Shown in pieces: positions 29,213 through 39,298 of a stretch of 64,000 bases of DNA. This DNA is from Amycolatopsis sp. NBC_01488 (GTDB taxonomy: Bacteria; Actinomycetota; Actinomycetes; Mycobacteriales; Pseudonocardiaceae): positions 2,360,001-2,424,000 of the forward strand of contig NZ_CP109434.1 in the NCBI RefSeq assembly GCF_036227105.1. Reading direction: 5' to 3'. The number at the start of each line of letters is the position of its first letter. Positions within the stretch are counted from its first letter, which is position 1. A program made the position numbers and the translations under genes. The notes under the pieces are model-generated. The model saw nothing but the letters and a program-made list of their open reading frames with translations. It was not told where the DNA came from and did not search any database.

Positions 29213-29995
29213 CTACTTCTCCCCGACGACCTTGTCGAACAGGACAGCCGGATTGCCCGGTCCGCAGTCCGCGCCGAAGGCCACGAGCCGGAACTGGGCG
29301 AGCTTGCCGGTGGTCAGGATGATCATGACGCCCGCCTTGCCGCCGACGTTCACCGGGCGGATGCCTTCGGGGCGCACCTTCGGGTCGAGCCCGGCGGCCG
29401 CGATGCACGCGTCCAGCTTGTCCTCGGTCTGCAGCGGGCCGAAGTCGCGGACGCCGACCGCCTTGCCGACCAGGGCCTGGGCGCCGGCACCGTCACTGCC
29501 GACCGACGGGCCGGTCGGGGGCGGGGCCGCGACGTTCGGGGTGCCGGTCTGCTGCCGCGTGTGCGGGATCGCGATCGTCACCGCGACGACCGCCGCAGCG
29601 GCCGCGGTCAGGACGCCGGCGGCCCAGCCGAGCCGCTTGTTCCGGCGCCGCCGCGCCGCCGCGAGGTCCACCACCTGGGCGCCGCGCGGTGCCGGAGCTG
29701 CCTGCTGGACCCGGTGGGGAAACTTGGCCGCTGCTTCGGCGGCCAGCGCCGCGTCGAGCCGGGCCGCGAACTCCGCGGGCATCGGCGGGGCGGGTGCTTC
29801 GGCGAGCGAGGCCAGATCGGACTGTGTCGCGTCGAGGGCGTCCAGGATCGCGCGGGCTTCGGGGTCGGCGTTGACCAGCGGCCAGAGCTGCGCCGCCCGG
29901 GTCTCGTCCAGGACACCGGCGTGGAGATCGGCGAGCACGTCGACAGACCAGGGCGGACCGACGGTCCCCCCGATCCCCCGGCTTTCGTCCGTCAT
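29213..29995 (-). CDS. Anti-sigma-M factor (RsmA-like)
   Basis: 260 residues. A cytoplasmic N-terminal part (VDVLADLHAGVLDETRAAQL...ALDATQSDL) is followed by a basic stretch (AARRRRNKRLG) and one membrane helix near residue 130 (WAAGVLTAAAAAVVAVTIA). The ~110-residue extracytoplasmic domain ends with DCGPGNPAVLFDKVVGE. The gene is in the position of RsmA (Rv3912). Overlap of its start with the sigM stop (ATGA) shows coupling and supports its assignment as the SigM inhibitor. Confidence 0.85.
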   Translation of the reverse strand: MTDESRGIGGTVGPPWSVDVLADLHAGVLDETRAAQLWPLVNADPEARAILDALDATQSDLASLAEAPAPPMPAEFAARLDAALAAEAAAKFPHRVQQAAPAPRGAQVVDLAAARRRRNKRLGWAAGVLTAAAAAVVAVTIAIPHTRQQTGTPNVAAPPPTGPSVGSDGAGAQALVGKAVGVRDFGPLQTEDKLDACIAAAGLDPKVRPEGIRPVNVGGKAGVMIILTTGKLAQFRLVAFGADCGPGNPAVLFDKVVGEK

Positions 29996-30615
29996 CGTCC
30001 CTCCCCGCTACCCGGCTGGCGCCCGGCCCGTTTGCTTTCGTGAGTTGGGACGTTCGCAATCGCATCGGGGTTCCGCAGGTGTCCGAGAACCTTCGCGAGT
30101 TTTCCGCGGCCCCGGGCGCACCGGCTCTTCACGGTGCCTTCGGCGATGCCGAGCATCTTCGCCGTCTCGGCGACGGAGTAGCCCTCGACGTCGACCAGCA
30201 GGATCGGTGCGCGCTGGTCCTCGGGCAGCTGGTCGAGAGCCTCGCGCACGAGCAGGCTGGTTTCACGCTCGGCCATCGAGTCGCGCGGGGTGGCCGGCTC
30301 GTTGAAGCCGGTCTCCGGCAGCGGGACGGTCGGGCGGGCCTGGCGGCGGCGGATCCGGTCGAGGCAGGCGTTCACCACGATCCGGTGCAGCCACGTCGTG
30401 ACCTGCGACTCCGCGCGGAACTTGTCGGCCGCGCGGAAGGCCGAGATGAACGCGTCCTGCAACGCGTCGGCGGCCTCTTCCGGGTCCCGGACCGTGCGCA
30501 GCGCGACCGCCCACATGCGGTCGCGATGGCGCTGGACGAGTTCGCTGAACGCATGAGGGTCCCCCGCGGCGTGAGCCGCTATCAGATCCGCATCCGTGGG
30601 AGCTGCAGCTGTCAC
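29992..30615 (-). CDS. sigM: ECF RNA polymerase sigma factor SigM
   Basis: 207 residues from a GTG. Region 2 is visible (HAFSELVQRHRDRMWAVALR, DAFISAFRAADKFR and TWLHRIVVNACLDRIRRR). Region 4 is also present (LDQLPEDQRAPILLVDVEGY, then AETAKMLGIAEGTVKSRCAR). It directs RNA polymerase to stress promoters, and in mycobacteria SigM affects surface lipids and ESX secretion. The last ~25 residues are a basic tail. It is coupled to the anti-sigma gene downstream and lies 31 bp after the pseudokinase gene. Confidence 0.93.
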   Translation of the reverse strand: MTAAAPTDADLIAAHAAGDPHAFSELVQRHRDRMWAVALRTVRDPEEAADALQDAFISAFRAADKFRAESQVTTWLHRIVVNACLDRIRRRQARPTVPLPETGFNEPATPRDSMAERETSLLVREALDQLPEDQRAPILLVDVEGYSVAETAKMLGIAEGTVKSRCARGRGKLAKVLGHLRNPDAIANVPTHESKRAGRQPGSGEGR

Positions 30616-30646
30616 CCGCGAGAGCCTACTGACCCGGTCGGGTGCG

Positions 30647-32242
30647 TCACCCCGCAGGCAGGAAGGTCAAGTCGGCGATTTCCGTCTGGAACTTCCCGTC
30701 CTCGCCACCCAGCGCGGTGATCCAGATGATGAAGTACTGGCTCTGCGTCGGCTGGGCCAGCGGGATCGTCGTCTCGCCGTCCTTCAGGTCGCCGTTGCCG
30801 ACGACTTTCGTGTCGGCGAAGTCCGGGTTCTTCCCGGTCGCCGAGCGGATCTCGACCTTGGTGCCCGGCGTGCCGCCTTCGACCTTCACCTGGCTGAGGT
30901 TGATCGGGTCCGGGAAGGTGACGACCAGGCCCACGCCCGGCTTGATGGCCGGGAACTGCTGCTTGTACTGCTCGGTCCGCCACTGCGTCTCGGGCTTGCC
31001 GTCGATCGCGTACTTCGCCCGCGCGGTGTTGTCGCCCTTGCCGTCGGGGTTGTAGACCGCGACGGCCTGCGGGTCCACCGCGGCACCCACGGCCGGCGAC
31101 GGCGGCGGGGCCTGCGACGACGACGCGGGCGGCGGCGCGGCGGACTGGCTCGACGCCGGCGGCGCGGCGACGTTGATCGTCGGCCCGCTCACCTTCGAAT
31201 CGCCCTGGAAGACGTTGATCAGCATCAGCCCGCCCCAGGCGAGGATGACGACCGTCGCGACCACCAGCACGGTGACGCCGAGGGCGAGCTTGCGGCGTCG
31301 CGCGACGTCCTTGACCGGCTTCTTCGTGGTCCAGACCGTGCCCTCGGACTCGGCCGGGTCACCGCCGACGGCCTTGATCAGCTGGGTGCGCTCTTCCTCC
31401 TCGGCCACCTGGTCGAGCATCCGGAGGATGGCCGCGCTGGTGCGGATGCCGCCGTTGCCGCCGTCCTCGATCGTGCGGACGGCCAGCGCCGACAGGTCGG
31501 CGGGCACCGTGGGGACGAGTTGCCGCGGCGGGACGATCCGCCCCTGCGGCGTGGTCGGGGCCGGCTGGATCGCGGGCGGGCCGCCGGGCAGCGCCCAGCG
31601 TCCGGTCAGCAGCAGGTACAGGACGGCGCCAAGCGCCTTGACGTCGTCGCGCAGCGTCGCTTCCGGCAGCGGGCCGGGGAACGCGAGCTTGAGCGCGCCG
31701 TTCGGCGTCAGCCGCAGCCGTTGCGGATGGTCGAGCCCGAGCACGAGCCCGTTCTGATGAGCCTGTTCGACGGCTTCGGCCAGCGCCTGCACCATCCGCG
31801 CGGCCGCGGCGGGGGCCACCGGCCGCTGCGCGACCAGGTCGACGAGGTCGCTGCCCTTGGTCCACTCCGCGACGACGACGCCGAGCAGGCCTTCGCTCGA
31901 GGTGATCCCGCTGCCGAGCGCGAGCACGTCGAGCACGCGGGCGACGCCGCCGTGGCCGAACTTGGACGCGTGCGTCGCGCGCTCGAGCGTCCGCCGGGCC
32001 AGCCGTGCGGCTTCCGGGTCGGCCGGGTCGCCGACCAGCAGGGTCAGCGCGACGTCCCGCTTCAGCTGCCCGTCCCGGGCACGCCAAAGGTGCGCGTCAC
32101 CCCGCTCGTCCACGCCGAACTGCGCGAGGAGGCGGTAGCGGCCGTCGCCGACCACACGCCCGGGGGCCAGCGATCCGACCTGGGCCTTGCCCACGTGGTT
32201 CGCACCCCCCGCCTGTTCGCTCCGCCTCGTGTCCACCCGCAC
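30647..32242 (-). CDS. Membrane pseudokinase with extracellular discoidin-like domain, MurJ partner
   Basis: 531 residues. The N-terminal ~290 residues have a protein-kinase fold (GRVVGDGRYRLLAQFG...). All three catalytic landmarks are lost: the beta-3 lysine (VALTLL in place of VALK), the HRD loop (GLDHPQRLRL) and the DFG (AFPG). A basic stretch and one membrane helix (ALGVTVLVVATVVILAWGGL, about 320-340) follow, then a Ser/Pro linker and a C-terminal galactose-binding-like domain (YAIDGKPETQWRT). In mycobacteria these domains are fused to the C-terminus of MurJ and, when phosphorylated, recruit FhaA. Here they form a separate gene 74 bp downstream of murJ. Confidence 0.88.
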   Translation of the reverse strand: MRVDTRRSEQAGGANHVGKAQVGSLAPGRVVGDGRYRLLAQFGVDERGDAHLWRARDGQLKRDVALTLLVGDPADPEAARLARRTLERATHASKFGHGGVARVLDVLALGSGITSSEGLLGVVVAEWTKGSDLVDLVAQRPVAPAAAARMVQALAEAVEQAHQNGLVLGLDHPQRLRLTPNGALKLAFPGPLPEATLRDDVKALGAVLYLLLTGRWALPGGPPAIQPAPTTPQGRIVPPRQLVPTVPADLSALAVRTIEDGGNGGIRTSAAILRMLDQVAEEEERTQLIKAVGGDPAESEGTVWTTKKPVKDVARRRKLALGVTVLVVATVVILAWGGLMLINVFQGDSKVSGPTINVAAPPASSQSAAPPPASSSQAPPPSPAVGAAVDPQAVAVYNPDGKGDNTARAKYAIDGKPETQWRTEQYKQQFPAIKPGVGLVVTFPDPINLSQVKVEGGTPGTKVEIRSATGKNPDFADTKVVGNGDLKDGETTIPLAQPTQSQYFIIWITALGGEDGKFQTEIADLTFLPAG

Positions 32243-32316
32243 TCTCTCCCGTTAGCTCCCCCGCCAAGGTTACCCAGAATACGACGCGGGAGTCGTCGCC
32301 TTCCGTACCGGAATCG

Positions 32317-35034
32317 TTACCCCCGCTTGATCAACCGGGTGAACCTCGACGTGGCCGGTTTGAGCTCCTCCACCTTCAGGGCCATCAGCACCCCGAACGA
32401 GACGACGATCCCGACGATGCCCTGCAGGAACAGCTTGACCCAAGCACCCAGCCTGGGGCCGAACGAGTCCGGCACGACGTGGCCGGCCACCCACGCCGCG
32501 CCGACGCCGAGCGCGCTGGCGACGACCGTGAAGAGGATCACGCCGATCACCCGCTTGCTGCGCAGGTTGCCCAGCGTCACCCAGAGCCACACCTGGCCGA
32601 GGATCGCGCCGACGACGAACGTCAGCGCGTTGACCATCATGACGCCGAGCACGACGTTGTCCGGCGACAGCAGCACCGGGCACAGGTACAGCAGCGGCAC
32701 CTTGACCAGCGTCATCACGATCATGATCAGCGTCGGCGTGCGAGCGTCCTTCATCGCGTAGAAGACGCGCATCTGCAGCATCACCAGTGCGTACGGCAGC
32801 AGCGCGAACGCCGAGATCGCGAGCGCGTCGCCGAGCCGCTCGGCGGTGTCGACGGTGCCCTTGCCGAAGGTGAACAGCGCGATGCCGATCGAGCCGCCGA
32901 CCACCGTCATCACCGCGGAGATCGGGACGAGCAGCACCGTCGACATCCGGGACGCGTAGGACAGGTCGCCGATCAGCTTCTTGTGGTCGCCGTCGGCCGC
33001 CGCGCGGCTCATCCGCGGCATGATCGCGGTCAGCAGCGAGACGCCGATGACGCCGTACGGCAGCTGGAAGAGCAGCCAGGCGTTGCTGTAGGCCGTCACA
33101 CCACCGGGTGAACCGCTGGTCAGCACGCGCGTGTTGATGGTGTACCCGATCTGGCTCACCGCGACGTAGCCGAGGATCCAGAGCGCGAGGCCGCCGAACT
33201 CCTTCATCTGCTTGTCGATGCCCCAGCGCCACTTGAACCGGAAGCCCGACCGCAGCAGCGGCGGCACCAGCAGGATGGCCTGGGCGACGATGCCGCCGGT
33301 GACGCCGATGCCGAGCGTCAGCACCTTCGGGTCGGTGATCGACGGGTGGGCGGTGTCGATGTCGCCCGGCATCACCCAGACGACCAGGATCGTGAAGATG
33401 ACGACCAGGTTGTTGATCACCGGCGCCCAGGCCGTCGGGCCGAAGATCTGCTTGGCGTTCAGCACCGCCGAGAGCAGCGCGAACACGCCGTAGAAGAAGA
33501 TCTCCGGCAGCAGGAGGTAGGCGAACGCCGTGGTGAGCGACGAGCTGGCCCGGCCGGAGCCGTCGACGTAGAGGCTGGTGAACGCCGGTGCCGCGATCAC
33601 CGCGACCGCGGTGCCGGCCAGCAGCAGCGTGAACGCGACCGTGATCAGCCGCTGGGTGTAGGCCGCGCCGCCGTCGGGCTCGTCCTGCGAGCGGACCAGC
33701 AGCGGCACCACGACACTGGCGAGCACGCCACCCATCAGCAGCTCGAAGATGATGTTCGGCATCGTGTTGGCGACGTTGAACGAGTCGTTCGCGATGCCCT
33801 GGCCGATCGCGGCGACCAGCAGCAGCTTCCAGAGGAAGCCGGTGATCCGGCTGATCAGCGACGCGATCGCCATCCGGCCGGACGCCTTCGCCAGCGACGG
33901 CGCCTTGGCCGGGGCCTCTTCGTCCGGCCTCGGTTTGACCAGCGGCCCCTTGAGCGCCGGCATGACCTGGGTGGCGAGCGCGTCGTACGGGCGCATGACG
34001 TCCGGGTCGGCGACCGGCCAGCGCGAGTTCATCGGGACGCCGGCGGTGCGCGGGATGAACCGCGTGGCCTCCGGGTCGGGCGGGCGCTGGGCCTCCTCCT
34101 GCCACGGCCGGACCGGCGCCGGCCGCCGGGACCCGCGGCCGCGCGGCGGCACCGGGATGCCGGGCGGCGGGGTGCCGGGGGCCGGGTTGCCCGGGGGCGG
34201 GGTCGTCGGCGGGGCCGGTTGCGGCAGGCGGCCCTGGACCGACGGCGGCCCGGGCGGTCCCGGAGGCGGCGGCACGGGCTGGACGCGCGTGGGTGCCGGG
34301 CCGCCGGCGGCCCGGGGCGGCTGCCCGCCACGCTGCGGAGGCGGCCCTTGCGGAGGCGGGGGGCCCGGCGGTGGGACGCGCCGGGCGGGGCGCTGCGGCT
34401 CGCGGGGTGGGGCCTCGTCGTGGACGGGCCAGTTGTCGCTCGGGGGCACGTCGTCGCGGACGGGCTGGCCGTCGCGAGGGGGCCGCTGGTCGCGGACCAC
34501 CCCGTCGTCGCGGACCGGGCGGCCGTCGCGCGGGGGTGCGTCGACCGGGCGCGGTGGTGCGTCGTCGCGGACCGGGCGGCGGGGTGGCGGGCCGTCTTCA
34601 CGAGCCGGTCGCCGGGGCGGGACGTCGTCGCGAGCGGGTCGCCGGGGCGGCGCGTCCTCGCGGGCCGGTCGACGCGGCCCCCCGTCTTCGCGGCCCGGGC
34701 GCTGGTCACGGACCGTCGCGTCCTCGGGCGCCGGCATCTGGCGCGGGTGACCGTTGCGGGGCGGCTGGCGGCGGCCGCGCTCCGGCGGAGGCGGCTGGGG
34801 CGGTGGTGGCTGGCGGCGGACCGGCTGCGACGCGCGCGGGGAGCCGTCAGCCCTTTGCGGCGGTAGCGGAGGTTGCGGGGGCGGAGCGCCTTCGCGCCGA
34901 GGACGACTCGCACGCTCGGGTGGTAAGCCCGGCTCTCTCTCCAACGCGTGCCCAATCCTCGGTGCTCGGTCCGGTGCCGCGGCCCGGCGCCGCGTACGTG
35001 CGGACCAAGGGTAATCGGGAACCGCCCAGAACAC
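32317..35034 (-). CDS. murJ: Lipid II flippase MurJ with a long proline-rich N-terminal extension
   Basis: 905 residues from a GTG. The first ~390 residues are a Pro/Arg/Asp-rich disordered region with repeated units such as PPRRPARED and RPVRDD. From about residue 395 there is a MOP-superfamily flippase with some 14 membrane helices: GRMAIASLISRITGFLWKLL, NTMPNIIFELLMGGVLASVV and the following ones. It flips lipid II across the membrane. The cytoplasmic extension may serve as an interaction or phosphorylation arm. The exact start is uncertain. It lies 15 bp after the DUF6049 gene. Confidence 0.93.
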   Translation of the reverse strand: MFWAVPDYPWSARTRRRAAAPDRAPRIGHALEREPGLPPERASRPRREGAPPPQPPLPPQRADGSPRASQPVRRQPPPPQPPPPERGRRQPPRNGHPRQMPAPEDATVRDQRPGREDGGPRRPAREDAPPRRPARDDVPPRRPAREDGPPPRRPVRDDAPPRPVDAPPRDGRPVRDDGVVRDQRPPRDGQPVRDDVPPSDNWPVHDEAPPREPQRPARRVPPPGPPPPQGPPPQRGGQPPRAAGGPAPTRVQPVPPPPGPPGPPSVQGRLPQPAPPTTPPPGNPAPGTPPPGIPVPPRGRGSRRPAPVRPWQEEAQRPPDPEATRFIPRTAGVPMNSRWPVADPDVMRPYDALATQVMPALKGPLVKPRPDEEAPAKAPSLAKASGRMAIASLISRITGFLWKLLLVAAIGQGIANDSFNVANTMPNIIFELLMGGVLASVVVPLLVRSQDEPDGGAAYTQRLITVAFTLLLAGTAVAVIAAPAFTSLYVDGSGRASSSLTTAFAYLLLPEIFFYGVFALLSAVLNAKQIFGPTAWAPVINNLVVIFTILVVWVMPGDIDTAHPSITDPKVLTLGIGVTGGIVAQAILLVPPLLRSGFRFKWRWGIDKQMKEFGGLALWILGYVAVSQIGYTINTRVLTSGSPGGVTAYSNAWLLFQLPYGVIGVSLLTAIMPRMSRAAADGDHKKLIGDLSYASRMSTVLLVPISAVMTVVGGSIGIALFTFGKGTVDTAERLGDALAISAFALLPYALVMLQMRVFYAMKDARTPTLIMIVMTLVKVPLLYLCPVLLSPDNVVLGVMMVNALTFVVGAILGQVWLWVTLGNLRSKRVIGVILFTVVASALGVGAAWVAGHVVPDSFGPRLGAWVKLFLQGIVGIVVSFGVLMALKVEELKPATSRFTRLIKRG

Positions 35035-35049
35035 TCAAAGGCCGAGCGA

Positions 35050-37206
35050 TCAGTCCACCAAGTCGCGACCCGAACGGGCGTCCTTCACCCGCCGGTAGAT
35101 GCGCCGGGAAGCGAGCAGAAGTAGGGCCACACCTGCGGCGACGGTCGCGATGATCGTGATCGCGCCGTACCCCGTGGACGTCAGCTCGAACCGCGCGGAT
35201 GACCCGAGCGGGGTACCGGTGGGCGTGCTCAAGGACACATCGACGCTGAACCGGCCGGCCCGCAGCGCCTCCACCGGCAGGAAGTAGTTCCGGCCGCCGC
35301 CGGCCGGGAAGGACCAGGCCTTCGAGTCGTCCGCGCGCAGGCCGGTGTTGTTGTTCAGGGTGAACCGCGCGTTGATCCCGACCGGCAGGTCGTTCACCAC
35401 GTACACCGGCAACGGGGAGTTGCCGGACGCCAGCGCGATGGTCTGCTGCGGCTGCCGGACGCTCACCCGGTCGCTGATGGCCCCGATCTCCGCCTGCGCG
35501 TTCGCGGTCGCCGCGTCGGCGGGCAGGCCTCGCCAGCCCGTGGACGCGCCGCGCAGCTCGGCCAGCCGGACCGGGGCGACGACGTCCTCCGGCTTCACCC
35601 GCTTGGTGGGGTCCAGCTGCATCGCGGACGCCATCCCGGTGGCCTGGTCGTCGAGCTTCGACAGCGTCGAGACGAGGTCGGGGTCGATGGCCGCGCCGGG
35701 GTCCTGGCCGCTGTCGCCGACCGTCGCCGAGGTGGCCGGGTCGGCGGACAGCAGGGACGGGAGCGAAGACGCCGTGACGATCCCGGCGTTGAGGAAGTCG
35801 CCGACCTGCTGCAGGTACGCCGTGAGCTCGGTGGCCGGGGCGTCCCACCGCCGCGGCGGGGCGACGAGCAGGTGGTTCGGGCGCTCCTGCCCCGACGGCA
35901 GGCCGAGGCCGGCCCGGAAGGCGAGCGCGCCGAGGCCGTTCTGGCTGGAGATCGCCCGCTCGGTGCTCGCGGCCACGGTGACCGAGTCGGGCACGCTCGG
36001 CACGCCGTTCATCGCCGCCGAGATCAGCGAGTCCGTCGGCTGGGCCCGGACCGTGCTGCCCTGCACGGTGACCCCGCCCCCGGCGCCGGCGGGCGCCAGC
36101 TTCGCGGCGTCCGTCAGCACGGTCTTGACGCCGGCCTGGGTCAGCGCGGTGAGCACCGCCTCGTTGAGCGTGCCGGCCGGCCAGAGCACGCCGGTCTGCG
36201 GCGTGACGCCGGCCACCTCCTGGATGGTCGAGGCCGCCGCGGCCGCCTGGGCGACCAGGATCGGATCACCGGGCCGGATCCGCGACACCGTGTTCAGGTC
36301 GGCGTCGGCGAAGGGCAGCGCCACGACGCACCGGCCGGTCAGCAGGGTGCGCAGCGAGGCCAGCCACGTCTTCGCGGTCTGGACGCCCTTGCCGTCGACG
36401 TTCCCGCCGTCGGTGTGCACCTGGTAGCCGCCGCTCATCGCGGCGACGGTGGCCAGCAGGTCGGGGTCGAGCGCGAAGCACATCGACTTCGCGAGGTTCG
36501 AGTCGCTGTGCACGGCCGTGGACGCGGCGGTGACCAGCGCGTTCAGCCGGCCGTCGGGGCCGATCTCGTCGGCCAGCTTGTCGTCGCGCAGCACCAGCGG
36601 CTGGCCGTACGGCGCCGCGTAGACCTGCGGGACGCTGCTGGTCAGCGGCCAGAGCAGGGTCATGCTCGGCGCACCCGGCGACGAGTGCCCGGCCGACTTG
36701 CCCGGCCCGGCCAGCACCGGCATCAGCATGCTGACCGCGCCGAGGCGGGCCGGTCCGCCGAACTCCGGCGTGCCGTTGACGTTCACCAGCAGCGGGTAGA
36801 CGCCGGGCCGGTTGAACTGCGCGGCCTTCGACCCGGTCAGGTTCACCGTGATGGTCAGGGGCGCGCTCTGCCCGGGCTCCAGCACGTCCGCGAGCGAAGC
36901 GAAATCGGTCAGCGGGGCGTCCTTGATGACGGCGCCCGAGAGCACGTCGTCGATCCCGCGCGACGTGGTGGCCCGCTCGCCGACCTGCAGCCGCACCTGC
37001 GGCCGGGTGACCTTCCGGTCGCCGGTGTTGGTCACCGTGCCGGTGACGGTCAGCGTCGTCGTCGAGCTCGTGATCACGCGCGGGCTCAGCTGGGTCAGGT
37101 CGACGCGCAGGCGCGCGCCTTCCTCCGCCTGGGCCACCGTGGCTCCCGCGAGGGCGGGGACGGCCAGGAAGAGGACGGAAAGGAAGGCTGCGGCGAACCG
37201 CTTCAC
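35050..37206 (-). CDS. DUF6049 family secreted, C-terminally anchored protein
   Basis: 718 residues. A signal peptide ([20 protein letters not shown]) leads a large extracytoplasmic region with an early beta-sandwich domain ([20 protein letters not shown]) and a C-terminal one. A final membrane helix ([20 protein letters not shown]) and a short basic tail end the protein. It is the equivalent of Rv3909, encoded with murJ throughout actinobacteria. Function is unknown, but the context suggests envelope biogenesis. Its start overlaps the Nudix gene stop by 4 bp. Confidence 0.9.
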   Translation of the reverse strand: MKRFAAAFLSVLFLAVPALAGATVAQAEEGARLRVDLTQLSPRVITSSTTTLTVTGTVTNTGDRKVTRPQVRLQVGERATTSRGIDDVLSGAVIKDAPLTDFASLADVLEPGQSAPLTITVNLTGSKAAQFNRPGVYPLLVNVNGTPEFGGPARLGAVSMLMPVLAGPGKSAGHSSPGAPSMTLLWPLTSSVPQVYAAPYGQPLVLRDDKLADEIGPDGRLNALVTAASTAVHSDSNLAKSMCFALDPDLLATVAAMSGGYQVHTDGGNVDGKGVQTAKTWLASLRTLLTGRCVVALPFADADLNTVSRIRPGDPILVAQAAAAASTIQEVAGVTPQTGVLWPAGTLNEAVLTALTQAGVKTVLTDAAKLAPAGAGGGVTVQGSTVRAQPTDSLISAAMNGVPSVPDSVTVAASTERAISSQNGLGALAFRAGLGLPSGQERPNHLLVAPPRRWDAPATELTAYLQQVGDFLNAGIVTASSLPSLLSADPATSATVGDSGQDPGAAIDPDLVSTLSKLDDQATGMASAMQLDPTKRVKPEDVVAPVRLAELRGASTGWRGLPADAATANAQAEIGAISDRVSVRQPQQTIALASGNSPLPVYVVNDLPVGINARFTLNNNTGLRADDSKAWSFPAGGGRNYFLPVEALRAGRFSVDVSLSTPTGTPLGSSARFELTSTGYGAITIIATVAAGVALLLLASRRIYRRVKDARSGRDLVD

Positions 37207-37757
37207 TCGGGGGCTCCCTCAGGGGCGTGCTCGTCTCGTCCGTGGACGTCCGGGCGCGCGAAAAGTTCCTTGAGCATCGGGCCGGCCTTCCGGACGAGCT
37301 TGCGCTCGTCGGAGTAGGCGAGCTTGGTCTCCAGCTCGGCCAGCGGGACCCAGGCCACCTCGGTGACCTCGACGTCTTCGTCGGAGAGTTCCCCGCCGAG
37401 CGCTTCGAGCAGGAAGTGGTGGACGGTCTTGTGGATGCGCCGCCGCTCGGCCACGAACCAGTAGTCGATGGTGCCCAGCGGGCGCAGCACGCGCGCGGAG
37501 ATGCCGGTTTCCTCCTTGACCTCGCGCACGGCCGTCTGTTCCACCGTCTCACCGTCCTCGATGTGGCCCTTGGGCAGCGACCAGAGCAGTCTGCCGTGCC
37601 GGTCGAGCCGGCCGATCAGCACCGCCTGTTCGCGCTCGGCGTCCACCACGAGGCCGCCGGCCGACGTCTCGTCGACCGTGGTCAGGCGCCTGCCGCGCTG
37701 ACGCCTCCGCCGCCTCCGCGGCTTCGAGGCGCCGGGGCGGCCGGCTGATCCAGACAT
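37203..37757 (-). CDS. Nudix hydrolase (MutT4 position)
   Basis: 184 residues. An Arg-rich N-terminal segment (about 20 residues) precedes a Nudix fold starting [11 protein letters not shown]. The complete Nudix box is [20 protein letters not shown] plus TGI, with the catalytic glutamates retained. It hydrolyses nucleoside diphosphate-linked substrates; the M. tuberculosis neighbour is annotated MutT4 (Rv3908). It is first gene of the minus-strand envelope operon, divergent from the CCA/poly(A) polymerase gene. Confidence 0.92.
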   Translation of the reverse strand: MSGSAGRPGASKPRRRRRRQRGRRLTTVDETSAGGLVVDAEREQAVLIGRLDRHGRLLWSLPKGHIEDGETVEQTAVREVKEETGISARVLRPLGTIDYWFVAERRRIHKTVHHFLLEALGGELSDEDVEVTEVAWVPLAELETKLAYSDERKLVRKAGPMLKELFARPDVHGRDEHAPEGAPE

Positions 37758-37855
37758 GCTGCGATGCTAGAGCAAACGGTTGCCCCGGTAGGTTGGACAG
37801 CGTGTCCTGTCCGGTGGTGCCGGTGGTAATCGCACCCGAACACAGTGGGATTTTC

Positions 37856-39298
37856 GTGAACGACGTGGTCGCCAAGGAGAACGCGGTGGTGGAGCTGATG
37901 CGGCTCTCCCCTCTGGCGGACGAGCTGGCCGAAAGGTTCGCCAGGGCCGGGCACCGGCTGTACCTCGTCGGCGGGAGCGTGCGCGACGCGCTGCTCGGCC
38001 GGCGCTCCGGCGACCTCGACTTCACCACGGACGCGCGGCCCGATCGCGTGCTGCAGATCGTCAGCGAGTGGGGCGACGCGGTCTGGGACGTCGGCATCGC
38101 GTTCGGCACGATCGGCGTGACCAAGAAGGGCATGCAGCTCGAGATCACGACGTTCCGTGCGGACAGCTACGACCGCGTCGGCCGCAACCCCGAGGTCACG
38201 TTCGGCGACAGCATCGAAGGTGACCTGCTCCGGCGCGACTTCACGGTCAACGCGATGGCCGTCGAGCTGGCGACGAAGACGTTCATCGACCCGCACGACG
38301 GCCTCAGTGCCCTGCGGGAGAAGGTCCTCGACACGCCGGCGACGCCGCAGGAGTCGTTCGCCGACGACCCGCTGCGGATGCTGCGGGCCGCCCGCTTCGC
38401 CGCGCAGCTCGGCTTCACCGCCGCGCCGCGGGTGATCGACGCGATGACGTCGATGGCGACCGAGATCGACCGGATCACCGCTGAGCGCGTCCAGGCCGAG
38501 CTGTCGAAGCTGCTGCTCGCGGACGACCCGCGGCCGGGGATCGAGCTGCTGGTGGACACCGGGCTGGCCGACCGGGTACTGCCCGAGGTCCCCGGGATGC
38601 GGCTGGCGATCGACGAGCACCACCAGCACAAGGACGTCTACCAGCACTCGCTGACCGTGCTGGCCCAGGCGATCGAGCTGGAGACCACGCACGAGCCGAC
38701 GTCCGAGCCGGACCTCGTCCTGCGGCTGGCGGCGCTGCTGCACGACGTGGGGAAGCCGGCGACGCGGGAGTTCCAGCCGGGCGGCGGGGTGAGCTTCCAC
38801 CACCACGAGGTGGTCGGCGCGCGGATGGCTCGCAAACGTTTGCGCGCGCTGAAGTTCTCGAAGGAGATCATCGACGACGTCTCCCAGCTCGTGTTCCTCC
38901 ACCTGCGGTTCCACGGCTACGGAAAGGGCGAGTGGACGGACTCGGCGGTCCGCCGGTACGTCACCGACGCCGGGCCCCTGCTGACCCGGCTGCACAAGCT
39001 GGTCCGCGCCGACTGCACCACGCGCAACCGGCGCAAGGCGGCGGCGCTGCAGGCGACCTACGACGACCTCGAGGCCCGCATCGCCACGCTCAAGGCCAAG
39101 GAGGACCTCGACCGCGTGCGGCCGGACCTCAACGGCGAGCAGATCATGGAACTGCTGGGCATCAAGCCGGGCCCGGACGTCGGCAAGGCGTGGAAGTTCC
39201 TCAAGGAGCTGCGCCTGGATCGCGGCCCGCTGGAGCACGACGACGCCGTAGCGGAGCTGAAGAAGTGGGCCGCCGAGCAGGGAATCGGAAATTCCTGA
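37856..39298 (+). CDS. pcnA: CCA tRNA nucleotidyltransferase / poly(A) polymerase family
   Basis: 480 residues from the GTG at 37856; a TTG at 37793 and other in-frame starts are possible. The nucleotidyltransferase head LYLVGGSVRDALLGR with the metal-binding SGDLDFTTDA and the segment LLRRDFTVNAMAVEL define the class II pol-beta family that adds CCA to tRNA 3' ends. A C-terminal HD domain (LRLAALLHDVGKPATREF) is present, giving possible phosphohydrolase activity. Position and length match Rv3907c. A LacI-like palindrome lies in the coding sequence at 38831. Confidence 0.93.
   Translation: MNDVVAKENAVVELMRLSPLADELAERFARAGHRLYLVGGSVRDALLGRRSGDLDFTTDARPDRVLQIVSEWGDAVWDVGIAFGTIGVTKKGMQLEITTFRADSYDRVGRNPEVTFGDSIEGDLLRRDFTVNAMAVELATKTFIDPHDGLSALREKVLDTPATPQESFADDPLRMLRAARFAAQLGFTAAPRVIDAMTSMATEIDRITAERVQAELSKLLLADDPRPGIELLVDTGLADRVLPEVPGMRLAIDEHHQHKDVYQHSLTVLAQAIELETTHEPTSEPDLVLRLAALLHDVGKPATREFQPGGGVSFHHHEVVGARMARKRLRALKFSKEIIDDVSQLVFLHLRFHGYGKGEWTDSAVRRYVTDAGPLLTRLHKLVRADCTTRNRRKAAALQATYDDLEARIATLKAKEDLDRVRPDLNGEQIMELLGIKPGPDVGKAWKFLKELRLDRGPLEHDDAVAELKKWAAEQGIGNS
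38831..38844. repeat. Second copy of the palindrome CGCAAACGTTTGCG, inside pcnA
   Basis: Identical to the 14-bp palindrome at 26151-26164. It encodes Arg-Lys-Arg-Leu-Arg codons using rare-looking AAA and TTG for this GC-rich genome, which makes a purely codon-driven origin less comfortable. Confidence 0.4.
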
